64,000 nucleotides of DNA, from contig JODU01000010.1 of NCBI GenBank assembly GCA_000720845.1, positions 62,001 through 126,000 of the forward strand, written 5' to 3'. The notes under the pieces were generated by a model. The model did not search any database, was not told the DNA's origin, and saw nothing but the letters and a program-made list of their open reading frames with translations. A program made the translations under genes and the position numbers. This stretch comes from Kitasatospora aureofaciens. Lineage in GTDB: Bacteria; Actinomycetota; Actinomycetes; Streptomycetales; Streptomycetaceae. Of the stretch, positions 49,364 through 58,127 are shown one piece after another; within the stretch, counting starts at the first letter, position 1; every line of letters starts with the position of its first letter.

Positions 49364-52300
49364 TCAGCCCGGTACCACGACCGTGCGCAGCTCCCCGTCG
49401 CCGAGGTGCAGCATGCCCTTGCCCGGCGTGACCTGGCCGCCGACCATCTGGCGCGAGACGCGCAGCCCGATGAGGTCGCCGCTGGAGGACTCCTGCGGGG
49501 AGAGCAGGATGCCGCGGCGGGCCTTCTTGGCGTCGACCTGCCAGCCGGAGAAGCCGCTGCACACGTCCTCCTCGTCACCGGCGATGACGAGGGCCAGGCC
49601 GCGTTCGGCACCCCGGGAGACGATCTTCTTCATCTGGCTCTCGGCGTCGCAGTCCTCAAGGATCTCGCCGTCGTCGACGAGGACGGCGATGGGCTCCTCC
49701 GGGCTCGCCCCGTCGATCAGCTCCTCGAACTTGTCCTCGTCGATGTCGTCCCCGGTGAAGACCTTCAGCACGCCCTCCGCGCCCTCCAGTTGACGCACCG
49801 GCGACTGGCGGGGCGCCGCCACCACCAGTCGGGTGCCCTGGGCGAGGAGTGACTGGGCGACGTTCATCAGCACCGTGGAGCGGCCCGACTTGGCCGGTCC
49901 CGCGATGACGAAGGACGGCACGCCGTCGGCGAGGTCGGGGCCGAAGCCGACGATCTCGTCGCCGCCGATGCCGATCAGCGCCCACAGCTTGGAGCGGGAC
50001 GCCTCCGGGTCGCGCATCTCCCAGGCCTCGGGGAAGGAGATCCGGCTGGGCAGGCTGTCGACGCGGAACGGGCGCCGGGCGCGCGGCACGTCGGCGTCGC
50101 GCGCGGCGGCGGCCTCGCCGATCGCGGAGATCGCCGCCGCCTGGCCCTGGCCGGTGGTGTCCTCGGAGAGCAGGGCGAACTGCGTCTCCGTTCCGGACTC
50201 GTTGCGGAAGGCGCGGCCCGGCGGGATCTCCTCCGGGACCTTGCGGGTCGGGATGCCGAGCGAGGCGAAGTCGCTGCGGTCGGCCAGGCGCAGGCCGTAC
50301 TTGTCCTCCGTGAGGGTCGCGATACGGCCCACGAGCAGCGTGCGGTCACCGGTCAGGACCAGGTGGATGCCGACGCTGGCGCCCTCGCGCATCATCGTCT
50401 GCAACTCGTCGGTCAGCGACCCGTGGTCGACCTCGCCGAGGGTGGGCACCCAGCCCTCCCAGCGGTCCAGGAGCACGACGATGTGCGGCAGCCGCTCGTC
50501 CTCCGCCACCGAGGCACGCTGTTCGCCGATGTCCGCGAACCCGGCGTCGGCCAGCAGGTCCTGACGGCGCGACAGCTCGCCCTTGAGCCGGTTGACCAGC
50601 CGTACCACCCGCTCGGTCTGGTTGCGGCCCACGACCGCGCCGCAGTGCGGCAGCCGGGTCAGGGCGTTGAGGGCACCGTTGCCGCAGTCGATGCCGTACA
50701 GGTGGACGTCGGCGGTGGAGTGGGTGCGGGCCAGCGACCCCGCGATGGTGCGCAGCACCTGGGAGCGGCCGCTGCGCGGCGCACCGCCGATCATCAGGTG
50801 CCCGAAGCTCGCGAAGTCCACGACGACCGGGCGGCGGGCCTGGTCGGACGGCAGGTCCTCGATGCCGTACGGGGCAGGCGGCAGCTTGCCCGGTACGGCG
50901 CCGGCGAGCGCCGGGACCTCGATCTCGTCCAGCAGCAGCTTCTCGTCCAGCGCCGGCAGCCAGGGGCTGTGCTGGGCGGGGATGCCCATCGACCGGTTGG
51001 CCTCGCGCACCGCGTCCACCAGCACCTTGAGGTCGGTGATCTCGTCGTCCTCGCGGGACTCGGTCTTCGGCTTGGTCAGCGCCGCCCGGCCCAGGTCCTC
51101 CCAGCCCAGCGGCCCGACCCAGGGCGCGAGCGCGGCGGGGTCGGCGGCGCCGGGCCGACGGCCACCCACGCGCCCCGACTGGAAGGGGACCAGGGAGGAG
51201 TGGCCGAGGCGCACGTAGGCGCGGCCCGGGGTGTTCTTGGAGATGTGCCCGGCCTCCGGCGAGTCGATGACGTCCGACGACTCGCCGCCGTCGGTCACGC
51301 GCAGCGCGATCCGGAGGTTGGTGTTGGCGCGGATCTCGGGGGAGACCACACCGCTGGGCCGCTGGGTGGCGAGCAGCAGGTGGATGCCGAGCGAACGCCC
51401 TCGCTGGGCGATGTTGACGAGCCCGGTCACGAAGTCGGGCAGGTCCCGCACCATGGAGGCGAACTCGTCGATGACGATGAGCAGCCGGGGCACCGGAGCG
51501 TGCGAGGGGTCGCGCCTGACGAGGTCCTGGTAGTCCTCGATGTCCTTGGCGTCGGCGGCGGCGAGGATGTGCTCGCGCCGCTTCAGCTCGGCGCCCAGGG
51601 ACTCCAGCGCCCGCTCGACCAGGTGCGCGTCGAGGTCGGTCACCATGCCGACGGTGTGCGGCAGCTTCACGCAGTCCTTGAACGCGGAGCCGCCCTTGTA
51701 GTCGACGAGCACGAAGGTCATGTTCTCGGGCGTGTTCGCGACGGCGAGGGCCGCCACGATGGTCTGCAGCAGCTCCGACTTGCCGGAACCGGTGGTACCG
51801 GCGATGAGGCCGTGCGGGCCGTCCTTGCGCATGTCGATGCCGAACGGTCCGTCGTACGACTCTCCGATGACGGCCATCGTCGACTGGCCGCCCATCCGCC
51901 ACCGCGCGCCGATCGCGTCGGCCGTCGGCGGTTCCAGCTGGAGCACGTCCAGCAGCCGGCTGGCGCCGGGCAGCGCGGAGTCCTCGGTCTCGCCGCTGAT
52001 GTCGCGCAGCGCGGACAGCGACCGCGCCAGCCGCAGGCACCAGGCGGGCGTGACGAAGTCGGGCCGTACGTCGGTGATCCGCTCGACCCCCGCCTCCTCG
52101 ACCCGCAGCCGCAGCTTCTCGGTACGGGCCCGCTGCTCGGGCTCGGCGGGGGAGTCGGTGTGCCACGCCTGGAAGGACGGAAAGCCCCCCGCGACCTGCC
52201 GCGCGGGCTGCGGCTGCTCGTCCCGCCCCTGCCGCCCGCTCTCCTCGGCCTTGGGCTCGGCGACGACGAACGCCTGGCACTCGCCCGGCAGGAACCGCTC

Positions 52301-53941
52301 CTCGGAGTCGAGGCAGACGGCGAACATGGACACGGCCGGCCCCTCGCGCAACAGCCGTACGACTCCGGGCAGCGACCGCAGCCGCCGCGAACCGTCCCAC
52401 ACGACCACGATGTCCGGGTCGGCGAAGCTGGTCCCCTGCGCGCCGCCGCCCTTCTGTTCGGCGGCCTTCTTGCGGGCGTCGAGGATCTGCGTCAGCTCGC
52501 CGATGCGGGCGCCGACGGTCTCGGCGTCGGTGCCGATGAGGACGTTGACGTCCTGACCGCCGGCGGGCCGCGCGTGCGGCAGCCAGCGCACCCAGTCCCA
52601 GTCACTCTGCGCGGAGTTCTCGCTCAGTACGTAGAACTGCACGTCCATCGGACTGTGCAGCGCGGCGGTCTGCGCGACGGCCCACCGCCCCAGCGACCGC
52701 GCCGAGTCCCCGGGCCCCGCGATGCCGACGACCCCGAGGCCGCGCAGCGACAGCGCGACGGGCGCGTCCTCGATCTTCCAGGTGACCTGGCGCCGGTGGT
52801 CGTCCTGCTCCGGGTCGTCGAGCACCACCTCGGAGGGCAGCCGCCCGGTCCCCACCCGCAGCAGCAGGTGATCACGGTCGGTACGCCGCCGCTCCCACAG
52901 CCGCGTCCGCGGGCCGGTCCCGATGGACAGGACGACCGCCGGGTCGGGAATGGCCTGCCGCCGGTCGTCCCGCTCGGCGACCAGCGCGTCCTGCGCGTCC
53001 TTCTCGATCCGGGCCTTCTGCTCCTCGTACTCCTTGACCTGCTTGGCATGGGACTTGCGCCCGTGCTTCTTGTCGTTGAAGTAGTTGGCGAACAGCAGGA
53101 TCGGGCTGAGCCCCGCCATGATCAGGTAGTACCAGCGCCCGAACACCGCCACGGCGACCACCGCGCCGACGAGCGGCGTCAACGCCATCAGCCAGGGCAG
53201 CGGCCGGGCCTCGTACTCGCGCGGCGGCGAGGGCAGCCGGAAGGTGGTCTGCCGCTCGGCCGGACGCAGCCGCGGCGGCCGGTTGTAGTCCAGTCCCACC
53301 CCGTCCTCGGACCACTTGAGCGCGGCGTTGGGCGGCGCGTACCGGGCCAGCTCGAACAGCGAGTTGCCGACCGCTATCTGCCCCCCGAGCGGCCAGTCGT
53401 CCCCGTCCCGGTCCTTGACGGGCTCCCCGTCGAGGGTGACGCCCTCCTTGTCCCCGTGCACGGCGACCTTGCAGGTCCCGTCGGTGGCGACGGAGAGGGT
53501 GAGGGCACGGGCGCCGACCTCGGGGTCCTCGATGCGGACGTACGCGGCGGGACCGCTGCCGATGTCGTACTTCCCCACCCCGAGCCGGTGCACGAACCCG
53601 GCCCCCGGCCCGCCGACGACCCGCAACTCCACCAGCCCGGTGGGCTCCCCGGGCAGACACCCGGACGGATCCTGCAGACTGACGACCGCGCCCTCGCGCA
53701 ACGGCGACCCGACGACCGTGGCGGACGGATCGACAGCGTACCCGTCGACGTAGACGAGCGGCGCCCCGCCGGCACCCGCCTGGCCTTGGTGCCTGATCGG
53801 AATGACCTGCGCGCCCGCGACCCCGACCTGCTTGGCCAGTTCCTCGGCGATGTCTCCGACGGTGGACTCGGGATCCGCGTCGAGCACGACGTCGGCGGAG
53901 CCCCCGCCGTACGGATCGACGACGGTCAGAGTCAGTCGCAC
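49364..53941 (-). CDS. eccC: Type VII secretion ATPase EccC with N-terminal FHA domain
   Basis: 1525 residues, a fused EccCa-EccCb. The order is: ubiquitin-like start (about 1-90), FHA domain (about 95-180, HRLGVGKYDIGSGPAAYVRI), two membrane helices (WLMALTPLVGAVVAVAVFG, YYLIMAGLSPILLFANYF, about 240-285), then three FtsK/SpoIIIE ATPase domains. Domain 1 has a full Walker A (GTTGSGKSELLQT, near 712) and Walker B (LLIVIDEFAS). Domains 2 (GAPRSGRSQ) and 3 (GPAKSGRST) carry Arg for the Walker Lys and may bind ATP weakly. It drives WXG100 export at the membrane. The GTG at 53941 has GGGGAGGA five bases upstream. EccB, D and E are not in the window. Confidence 0.94.
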   Translation of the reverse strand: MRLTLTVVDPYGGGSADVVLDADPESTVGDIAEELAKQVGVAGAQVIPIRHQGQAGAGGAPLVYVDGYAVDPSATVVGSPLREGAVVSLQDPSGCLPGEPTGLVELRVVGGPGAGFVHRLGVGKYDIGSGPAAYVRIEDPEVGARALTLSVATDGTCKVAVHGDKEGVTLDGEPVKDRDGDDWPLGGQIAVGNSLFELARYAPPNAALKWSEDGVGLDYNRPPRLRPAERQTTFRLPSPPREYEARPLPWLMALTPLVGAVVAVAVFGRWYYLIMAGLSPILLFANYFNDKKHGRKSHAKQVKEYEEQKARIEKDAQDALVAERDDRRQAIPDPAVVLSIGTGPRTRLWERRRTDRDHLLLRVGTGRLPSEVVLDDPEQDDHRRQVTWKIEDAPVALSLRGLGVVGIAGPGDSARSLGRWAVAQTAALHSPMDVQFYVLSENSAQSDWDWVRWLPHARPAGGQDVNVLIGTDAETVGARIGELTQILDARKKAAEQKGGGAQGTSFADPDIVVVWDGSRRLRSLPGVVRLLREGPAVSMFAVCLDSEERFLPGECQAFVVAEPKAEESGRQGRDEQPQPARQVAGGFPSFQAWHTDSPAEPEQRARTEKLRLRVEEAGVERITDVRPDFVTPAWCLRLARSLSALRDISGETEDSALPGASRLLDVLQLEPPTADAIGARWRMGGQSTMAVIGESYDGPFGIDMRKDGPHGLIAGTTGSGKSELLQTIVAALAVANTPENMTFVLVDYKGGSAFKDCVKLPHTVGMVTDLDAHLVERALESLGAELKRREHILAAADAKDIEDYQDLVRRDPSHAPVPRLLIVIDEFASMVRDLPDFVTGLVNIAQRGRSLGIHLLLATQRPSGVVSPEIRANTNLRIALRVTDGGESSDVIDSPEAGHISKNTPGRAYVRLGHSSLVPFQSGRVGGRRPGAADPAALAPWVGPLGWEDLGRAALTKPKTESREDDEITDLKVLVDAVREANRSMGIPAQHSPWLPALDEKLLLDEIEVPALAGAVPGKLPPAPYGIEDLPSDQARRPVVVDFASFGHLMIGGAPRSGRSQVLRTIAGSLARTHSTADVHLYGIDCGNGALNALTRLPHCGAVVGRNQTERVVRLVNRLKGELSRRQDLLADAGFADIGEQRASVAEDERLPHIVVLLDRWEGWVPTLGEVDHGSLTDELQTMMREGASVGIHLVLTGDRTLLVGRIATLTEDKYGLRLADRSDFASLGIPTRKVPEEIPPGRAFRNESGTETQFALLSEDTTGQGQAAAISAIGEAAAARDADVPRARRPFRVDSLPSRISFPEAWEMRDPEASRSKLWALIGIGGDEIVGFGPDLADGVPSFVIAGPAKSGRSTVLMNVAQSLLAQGTRLVVAAPRQSPVRQLEGAEGVLKVFTGDDIDEDKFEELIDGASPEEPIAVLVDDGEILEDCDAESQMKKIVSRGAERGLALVIAGDEEDVCSGFSGWQVDAKKARRGILLSPQESSSGDLIGLRVSRQMVGGQVTPGKGMLHLGDGELRTVVVPG

Positions 53942-54125
53942 GCTTGTCCTCCCCAGGCGAGCCCCTGCGGCCGCTTCCACACCACGGCGCACGGTCCAGG
54001 CGACGATATCCGCTGCGTGTCGCGGTCCGGCAACAGGGCGGTGACCGGACGTTCCCGTTGGCAACGCAGGGATGTGACACCAGTGGCCTCCCCCGTAAGC
54101 TGCTGCCTCAAGAGCGGACGATCAC

Positions 54126-54148
54126 ACCGGTCGTGACATACGACCGGT
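54126..54148. promoter_or_regulatory. Palindromic operator in the eccC / WXG100 divergent promoter
   Basis: ACCGGTCGT (54126-54134) and ACGACCGGT (54140-54148) are a perfect inverted repeat around GACAT. ACCGGT recurs at 54152-54157. Lying between eccC and the WXG100-like gene, it could control both. Confidence 0.68.
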
Positions 54149-54227
54149 CTGACCGGTGCGCCGGTTGGATCCGCAAACGAGGAGCCACGGGGGTTGGCCC
54201 TGCGGCGTTGTGAGAGGAAGCGGCTTC

Positions 54228-54530
54228 ATGCCCAAAGACCTTGACATCACATATCAGGACATGCGGGATGCCGCCAAGCATGTCGTGAAGGAGAAGGAAA
54301 AGCTCCAGGAGAAGCTCGACGGCCTCCGCAAGTACATCGCGAACCTGGTCGAGTCGGGCTACGTCACGAAGTCCTCCTCCAAGGCCTTCGACGACAACTT
54401 CGACGAGTTCACCCGCGGCGCCAAGGACACCCTCGACGGCCTCGACGGCATGGGCGACTACCTCACCATGGCGGCCGACAAGTTCGAGCAGATCGACGAT
54501 GAGCTGGCGAAGCAGGCGCGGAGCAAGTGA
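54228..54530 (+). CDS. WXG100-like protein (ESX family), lacking Trp
   Basis: 100 residues, all helical. Two helices (residues about 5-42 and 55-98) are joined by a turn VESGYVTKSSSKAF. Here Ser-Gly-Tyr stands where Trp-x-Gly is expected, a form also seen in some ESX partner proteins. Size, helix pattern and position next to eccC indicate a type VII secretion substrate. GAGAGGAAG precedes the ATG by eight bases. A C-terminal Tyr-x3-Asp/Glu signal is suggested by DYLTMAADKFEQIDDEL but is not exact. A terminator hairpin follows. Confidence 0.82.
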   Translation: MPKDLDITYQDMRDAAKHVVKEKEKLQEKLDGLRKYIANLVESGYVTKSSSKAFDDNFDEFTRGAKDTLDGLDGMGDYLTMAADKFEQIDDELAKQARSK

Positions 54531-54566
54531 CTCCTTGCCGATAGGCATGCGTGTTGTCGCTCGGAG

Positions 54567-54594
54567 CGGCCCTCGGAACCTTGTCCGGGGGCCG
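54567..54594 (+). terminator. Terminator of the WXG100-like gene
   Basis: CGGCCCTCGG (54567-54576) pairs with CCGGGGGCCG (54585-54594) with one G-U pair, followed by TTCTTC. It lies 37 bases after the WXG100 stop. Confidence 0.72.
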
Positions 54595-54650
54595 TTCTTC
54601 GCGACGTATCGCCTTCTGCCGAGAGCGAGACGCGTAAGCGGCTCGGGCCC

Positions 54651-55394
54651 TCAAGACTGGCGGTGCGAAGCGCTCCTCCGGACTGGCTCGTCGGCCGAGG
54701 CTTCGGCAGGGTCGACGAAGGAGACCGTCTGAAGGATGGCTTCCAGCATGTCGCAAAACTGTGGCCATTGGTCCACATAGGCAGTGAGCAGCGTGAAGAC
54801 AGCTGTGAAAGGGCCCGTGGGGAATGGGACGTGGACCTGGATCTGAGCAGTGACAACCTCCTCTGCTTCTCCGTCGACGGTCACTTCTGGCTTGATCCGG
54901 TACTGGCGCCAGGTGATACAGGCCGCTGCCGGGCCGCACGGAAGGTCGAGCCAGCGGACGTCGTTGAACGGATCCTTCGACAACGTGGCAACGATGCCGT
55001 GGGTCACTACGTCGGTGTCGGCTTCCCCATGGTCCGTGGGAACCGCTGCGAGAGTGAAGGCACACTGGGCGGCGCCTTCGGCCGGCTCCCGCCGGGTTTC
55101 CTCTCCGTCCTGCGCGAGTTCCTCCCCCGCCGTGGAGAACAGGCCCAGTGCGGCGTAAGAGACACCGGTGTCCGCCAGTAGCTCCGCCAAAGCCGCATAG
55201 TACGGCGCCGACGGGCCCCATATGCTCTCGTCTCCTCGAGAGTAGAGGTTCCGCACGAACGCGTCTGCCTGCGCGGCCCGGTCTTCTGAACGCTCGGCCA
55301 GTGGCAGTGCGAAGAAGCCCTCAGGTGTGAGGAACCAGAGCGGTGGAGGTTCGGAAGGTGTTACCGGAACGGCGTTTTCATAAGTCGATGTCAT
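54651..55394 (-). CDS. Unknown protein, accessory of type VII module A
   Basis: 247 residues, no signal or membrane helix. It starts with a Pro-rich stretch (VPVTPSEPPPLWFLTPEGFFALP). Its last 60 residues (AQIQVHVPFPTGPFTAVFTLLTAYVDQW and so on, ending AILQTVSFVD) have the same pattern as the end of the protein at 61249 (LVVPAPRDYCVYVTISTPSVFLLD, then RTFTFD). I infer that both belong to one family that accompanies the long WXG-hairpin proteins, perhaps a chaperone or adaptor. No family name was recognised. The ATG at 55394 was chosen over a longer frame that overlaps the upstream gene. Confidence 0.7.
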   Translation of the reverse strand: MTSTYENAVPVTPSEPPPLWFLTPEGFFALPLAERSEDRAAQADAFVRNLYSRGDESIWGPSAPYYAALAELLADTGVSYAALGLFSTAGEELAQDGEETRREPAEGAAQCAFTLAAVPTDHGEADTDVVTHGIVATLSKDPFNDVRWLDLPCGPAAACITWRQYRIKPEVTVDGEAEEVVTAQIQVHVPFPTGPFTAVFTLLTAYVDQWPQFCDMLEAILQTVSFVDPAEASADEPVRRSASHRQS

Positions 55395-55437
55395 TGAGCT
55401 GCCTGGGCCCGTTCTGAGAAAGTCTTGACGTCCTGGG

Positions 55438-56406
55438 TCAGAAGTCGCCGGGAAGGAAGTTGTCGATCTCGATTCGTTCCCCGTCCGCACCCATGGTGAT
55501 AGTCGTCTCAGAGGCGCCGAAATCAGAGGTGGTTCGGCTGGGAAGGAGGATCTCGACACGAAGACGACCGGTTGGATTGCGAGTGATGTTGGGCGCCACT
55601 GAGTCCGGCATCCCTACTTCCTCTGCGAAAGCCAGGACAGTCTCCTGCTGTTTCGGGGAAAGTGAGCTGAGCGGGATCAGTTCACGGGGCGGGGCCAGGT
55701 AGCGCATGAGCTTGTGGCGCCGGAACGATCCGAGCCTGCACCACGAGCCGTCCACGAAGGTGATGGTGAAATCTTCGCCGTTCTTGAAGTTCTTGGGCAC
55801 GACACTGGCGACTTCGGTGAGCGGGCACTGCCAGATCATCTCGTCGTCCAGACGTTCCGGCTCCTTCCTGTGGACAGGAAGGAGGACGACGACCAACCTG
55901 CGGTCGGTGACGATCAGATGGGTGAGCGCGCGCTTCCTGTCCATCCGGCCGGGGTCCAGTTGCCATGGCAGGGTGCGGGCGAGGGTCGATGGTGAAGCCC
56001 ACATGACCGGAAAGTCATCGACCTCGTCGGCAGGATCGTCAGGGGTGTCCGAGCCGTCCTTGGCGGGTGCGACGCTGCTGCCACTGACGTTGCCGCCTGC
56101 CGCGCTGAGCAGGGCCATCACCGCCACACCCGCGACTTTGGCCACGCCCTTCAGCGTCTTCTGGGCGGCCTCGCCACCCGCCGAACGTACGGCGAAAGCC
56201 GGGCCCTCCGGCCAGCCTGCCAGTTCATGCTGAATGTCGGTGCGCTCAGTGTCCCGGAACCAGCGCATGCCCTTGACCTGTGGGGCGGTTCCTGTCGCGA
56301 AGGCCACGGGAGAACGCGCTACCAGCGTCTCTCCTGGATCAGGCTGCCACATGTTCACCGCAGTGTGCCCTCGCTCACGGGTTCCCTTGCCTTCACTGTC
56401 AATCAC
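55438..56406 (-). CDS. Unknown protein with PH-like C-terminal region, type VII module A
   Basis: 322 residues. A short hydrophobic stretch (VAKVAGVAVMALLSAAGGN, about 88-106) divides an N-terminal part from a beta-rich C-terminal part. There ALTHLIVTDRRLVVVLLPV and FTITFVDGSWCRLGSFRRHKL look like a bacterial PH/GRAM-type domain. Phe-x-Asp-Gly-Ser-Trp-x-Arg recurs in the protein at 58128. The GTG at 56406 overlaps the end of the long WXG gene by eight bases; GTG at 56358 and ATG at 56352 are later options. Function unknown. Confidence 0.68.
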   Translation of the reverse strand: MIDSEGKGTRERGHTAVNMWQPDPGETLVARSPVAFATGTAPQVKGMRWFRDTERTDIQHELAGWPEGPAFAVRSAGGEAAQKTLKGVAKVAGVAVMALLSAAGGNVSGSSVAPAKDGSDTPDDPADEVDDFPVMWASPSTLARTLPWQLDPGRMDRKRALTHLIVTDRRLVVVLLPVHRKEPERLDDEMIWQCPLTEVASVVPKNFKNGEDFTITFVDGSWCRLGSFRRHKLMRYLAPPRELIPLSSLSPKQQETVLAFAEEVGMPDSVAPNITRNPTGRLRVEILLPSRTTSDFGASETTITMGADGERIEIDNFLPGDF

Positions 56407-57649
56407 CGGACACTGCTTGGCCGATGTGCGTCGCGATCTTCGGCGCGATTTTCAGGCTGCCGTCGATCGCCCTGCCGACACCGCTCAGCGGATCCAGGTT
56501 GCCCTTGAAGAGGGTGTTGATCCCCTTCGTGCCCAACCACTGTCCCTCGTGGTAACCCGCGCTCACAAGGCCCCCCATACGTGACGCCAGCCCGCTGCCG
56601 GCGTGCGAGACCTCATAGACGAAGTCTGACGTGCCGCCGATTTTCACGAGGCCCGCCTTGCCGAGTCCGCCTGAGAGATCCCTGGACGCCTTGCCGAACG
56701 ACATCAGAATCCGGGACTTTCCGATATCCGTGTACTGGAAGCCCCGCCCGAGCAGGCCGACCTTGGCCTGGGCCGCGGCCCTGGCCACGTCTGCGGTCTC
56801 CCCAGCCACCTTGATGCCCTTGCTGAACATGCCGATTCCCGGCATCAGACCGAGGGCGTCGAGCCCCAAGGTCCCCCAACTCACGTCCGCGCCCGCCGCC
56901 ATGGCGACGCCGTGAGTTGCCAGCGTGAGCCCGCTGCCGATGAGAGCCGCCGTGCCGAAGATGGCCGCGAGGGGCGGGAACGGGAGCGTGACGATGGCGA
57001 GAAGGCCCAGGACCGCCGTGATATCGCTCAGCACGTCGCCGATCGCCTTGATCAGGTCCGCGTGTTCCTTCAGCCAGTCGCCGGTCGCGTCCCAGGCGTC
57101 GGCGATGCCCTTGCCGAGCTTGTCCCAGAAGCCGGGCTCGTTGGGGGCGATGTCGGCGGCCTTGTCCAGCTCCTTGCCGATGTTGCGGGCCGCTTCCCTG
57201 AAACGTTCCTCCAGGTCGTGGACCTTCTGGATGACTCCGTCGACCGCGCTGGACGCCTCGCCGAGTTCCTTGCTGCCCTTCCCGTCGGCCTTGGCCTCGG
57301 CGTCGGCCCTCGCGTCGAGTTTGTCACCGGCCGACTTCTCCAGCCGGTTCGCCTCGTCCTGGAACTCCTTCAGCTCGTTGGACCAGCGGTGCAACGCGCG
57401 CGAGGCCTTGTCGAAGGACTCGAAGCTCTTGCGTATGAGCGGGGTGACGTCCTCGCCTATGTACTCGGTGAACGCGATCGCGGTCTTGCCCTTCCAGGCG
57501 CCGCATTCGATGCGCTCGAGTTCTCTCACCGCGGTGCCCAGGTCACTGGCCAGACCGCCGAGCTTCTTGGCGAGGTCGCGGGTGTCCTCGACATCTCCGG
57601 GGGTCGGGTCCCAGCCTATGTTCGGGAACGCTGGACGCGTACCGGCCAC
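56399..57649 (-). CDS. Long WXG-hairpin membrane protein, putative type VII substrate (module A)
   Basis: 416 residues. The N-terminal about 200 residues are helical, with ECGAWKGKTAIAFTEYIGEDV holding Trp-x-Gly between two helices as in WXG100/LXG proteins. A heptad-rich stretch with EKSAGDKLDARADAEAKAD follows. Hydrophobic helices come at about 235-285 (ITAVLGLLAIVTLPFPPLAA, ALIGSGLTLATHGVAMAAG). The end has YHEGQWLGTKGIN. The same layout occurs in the gene at 59888, so both are paralogues. No known toxin domain is visible. The GTG at 57649 overlaps the stop of the small protein upstream, so the two are coupled. Confidence 0.72.
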   Translation of the reverse strand: MAGTRPAFPNIGWDPTPGDVEDTRDLAKKLGGLASDLGTAVRELERIECGAWKGKTAIAFTEYIGEDVTPLIRKSFESFDKASRALHRWSNELKEFQDEANRLEKSAGDKLDARADAEAKADGKGSKELGEASSAVDGVIQKVHDLEERFREAARNIGKELDKAADIAPNEPGFWDKLGKGIADAWDATGDWLKEHADLIKAIGDVLSDITAVLGLLAIVTLPFPPLAAIFGTAALIGSGLTLATHGVAMAAGADVSWGTLGLDALGLMPGIGMFSKGIKVAGETADVARAAAQAKVGLLGRGFQYTDIGKSRILMSFGKASRDLSGGLGKAGLVKIGGTSDFVYEVSHAGSGLASRMGGLVSAGYHEGQWLGTKGINTLFKGNLDPLSGVGRAIDGSLKIAPKIATHIGQAVSGD

Positions 57650-57651
57650 GT

Positions 57652-57957
57652 CTACTTCCCCTTCTTGGCCTTGGCGGCTTTGAGGGACTCGGCCAGCTCC
57701 AGGTCGAGGTCGCTGAACGTGTCTCCGATGTGGTTGATCATCTTCACGGCGCCCTGCGTGTGCTTGCCCAGCTGCTTGATCCCGTAGCCCCACTCGTCCG
57801 CGAAGTCCTGGACGTCGTCGATGAGTTTCGGCTCGCCGACGGCCGAGGCGTCGGCGCCGCGCAACGTCCGGCGCGTGGCTTCCATGCGGTCACTGATGGT
57901 GGAGAACGTCTCCTTCAGGTGCTGGAAGATGGTGTCGTCGAGTGTCAGGTCGCTCAT
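57652..57957 (-). CDS. Small WXG100-like protein (module A)
   Basis: 101 residues, two predicted helices around DFADEWGYGIKQLGKHT. Trp-Gly-Tyr-Gly replaces Trp-x-Gly. The C-terminus is Lys-rich. It matches the protein at 62021 in length and in the core Asp-Phe-Ala-Asp-x-Trp-x-Tyr-Gly, so they form one family. It directly precedes the long WXG-hairpin gene, as partner genes of LXG-type type VII effectors do. GGAGG lies about 14 bases before the ATG, which is distant. Confidence 0.8.
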   Translation of the reverse strand: MSDLTLDDTIFQHLKETFSTISDRMEATRRTLRGADASAVGEPKLIDDVQDFADEWGYGIKQLGKHTQGAVKMINHIGDTFSDLDLELAESLKAAKAKKGK

Positions 57958-58127
57958 GCGGCGTTCGGATCCCTCCGGGCGTTGGGGTCAAGCTCACTGA
58001 CGGTATCGACCAGTGGCCCGATTTCACCAGCGCGAACTGGTCAAGTGTTGCCGGGCGGCGGCCCCGTGGCGCGGTCGAGGAGATCCTGGGCCTGTGGGGA
58101 CGGCCAGAACGCCAGGAACGTCGTGCG

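Noticed and set aside
49364..53941. FtsK DNA translocase instead of EccC
   Set aside because: The N-terminal FHA domain, two membrane helices, three ATPase domains and the adjacent WXG100-like gene are EccC features; FtsK has one motor and a gamma domain.
50363..54136. Very long open frame on the plus strand opposite eccC
   Set aside because: It is the GC-driven antisense shadow of eccC. Its translation is low-complexity Arg/Gly/Pro without domains, while the minus frame has complete FHA and ATPase motifs.
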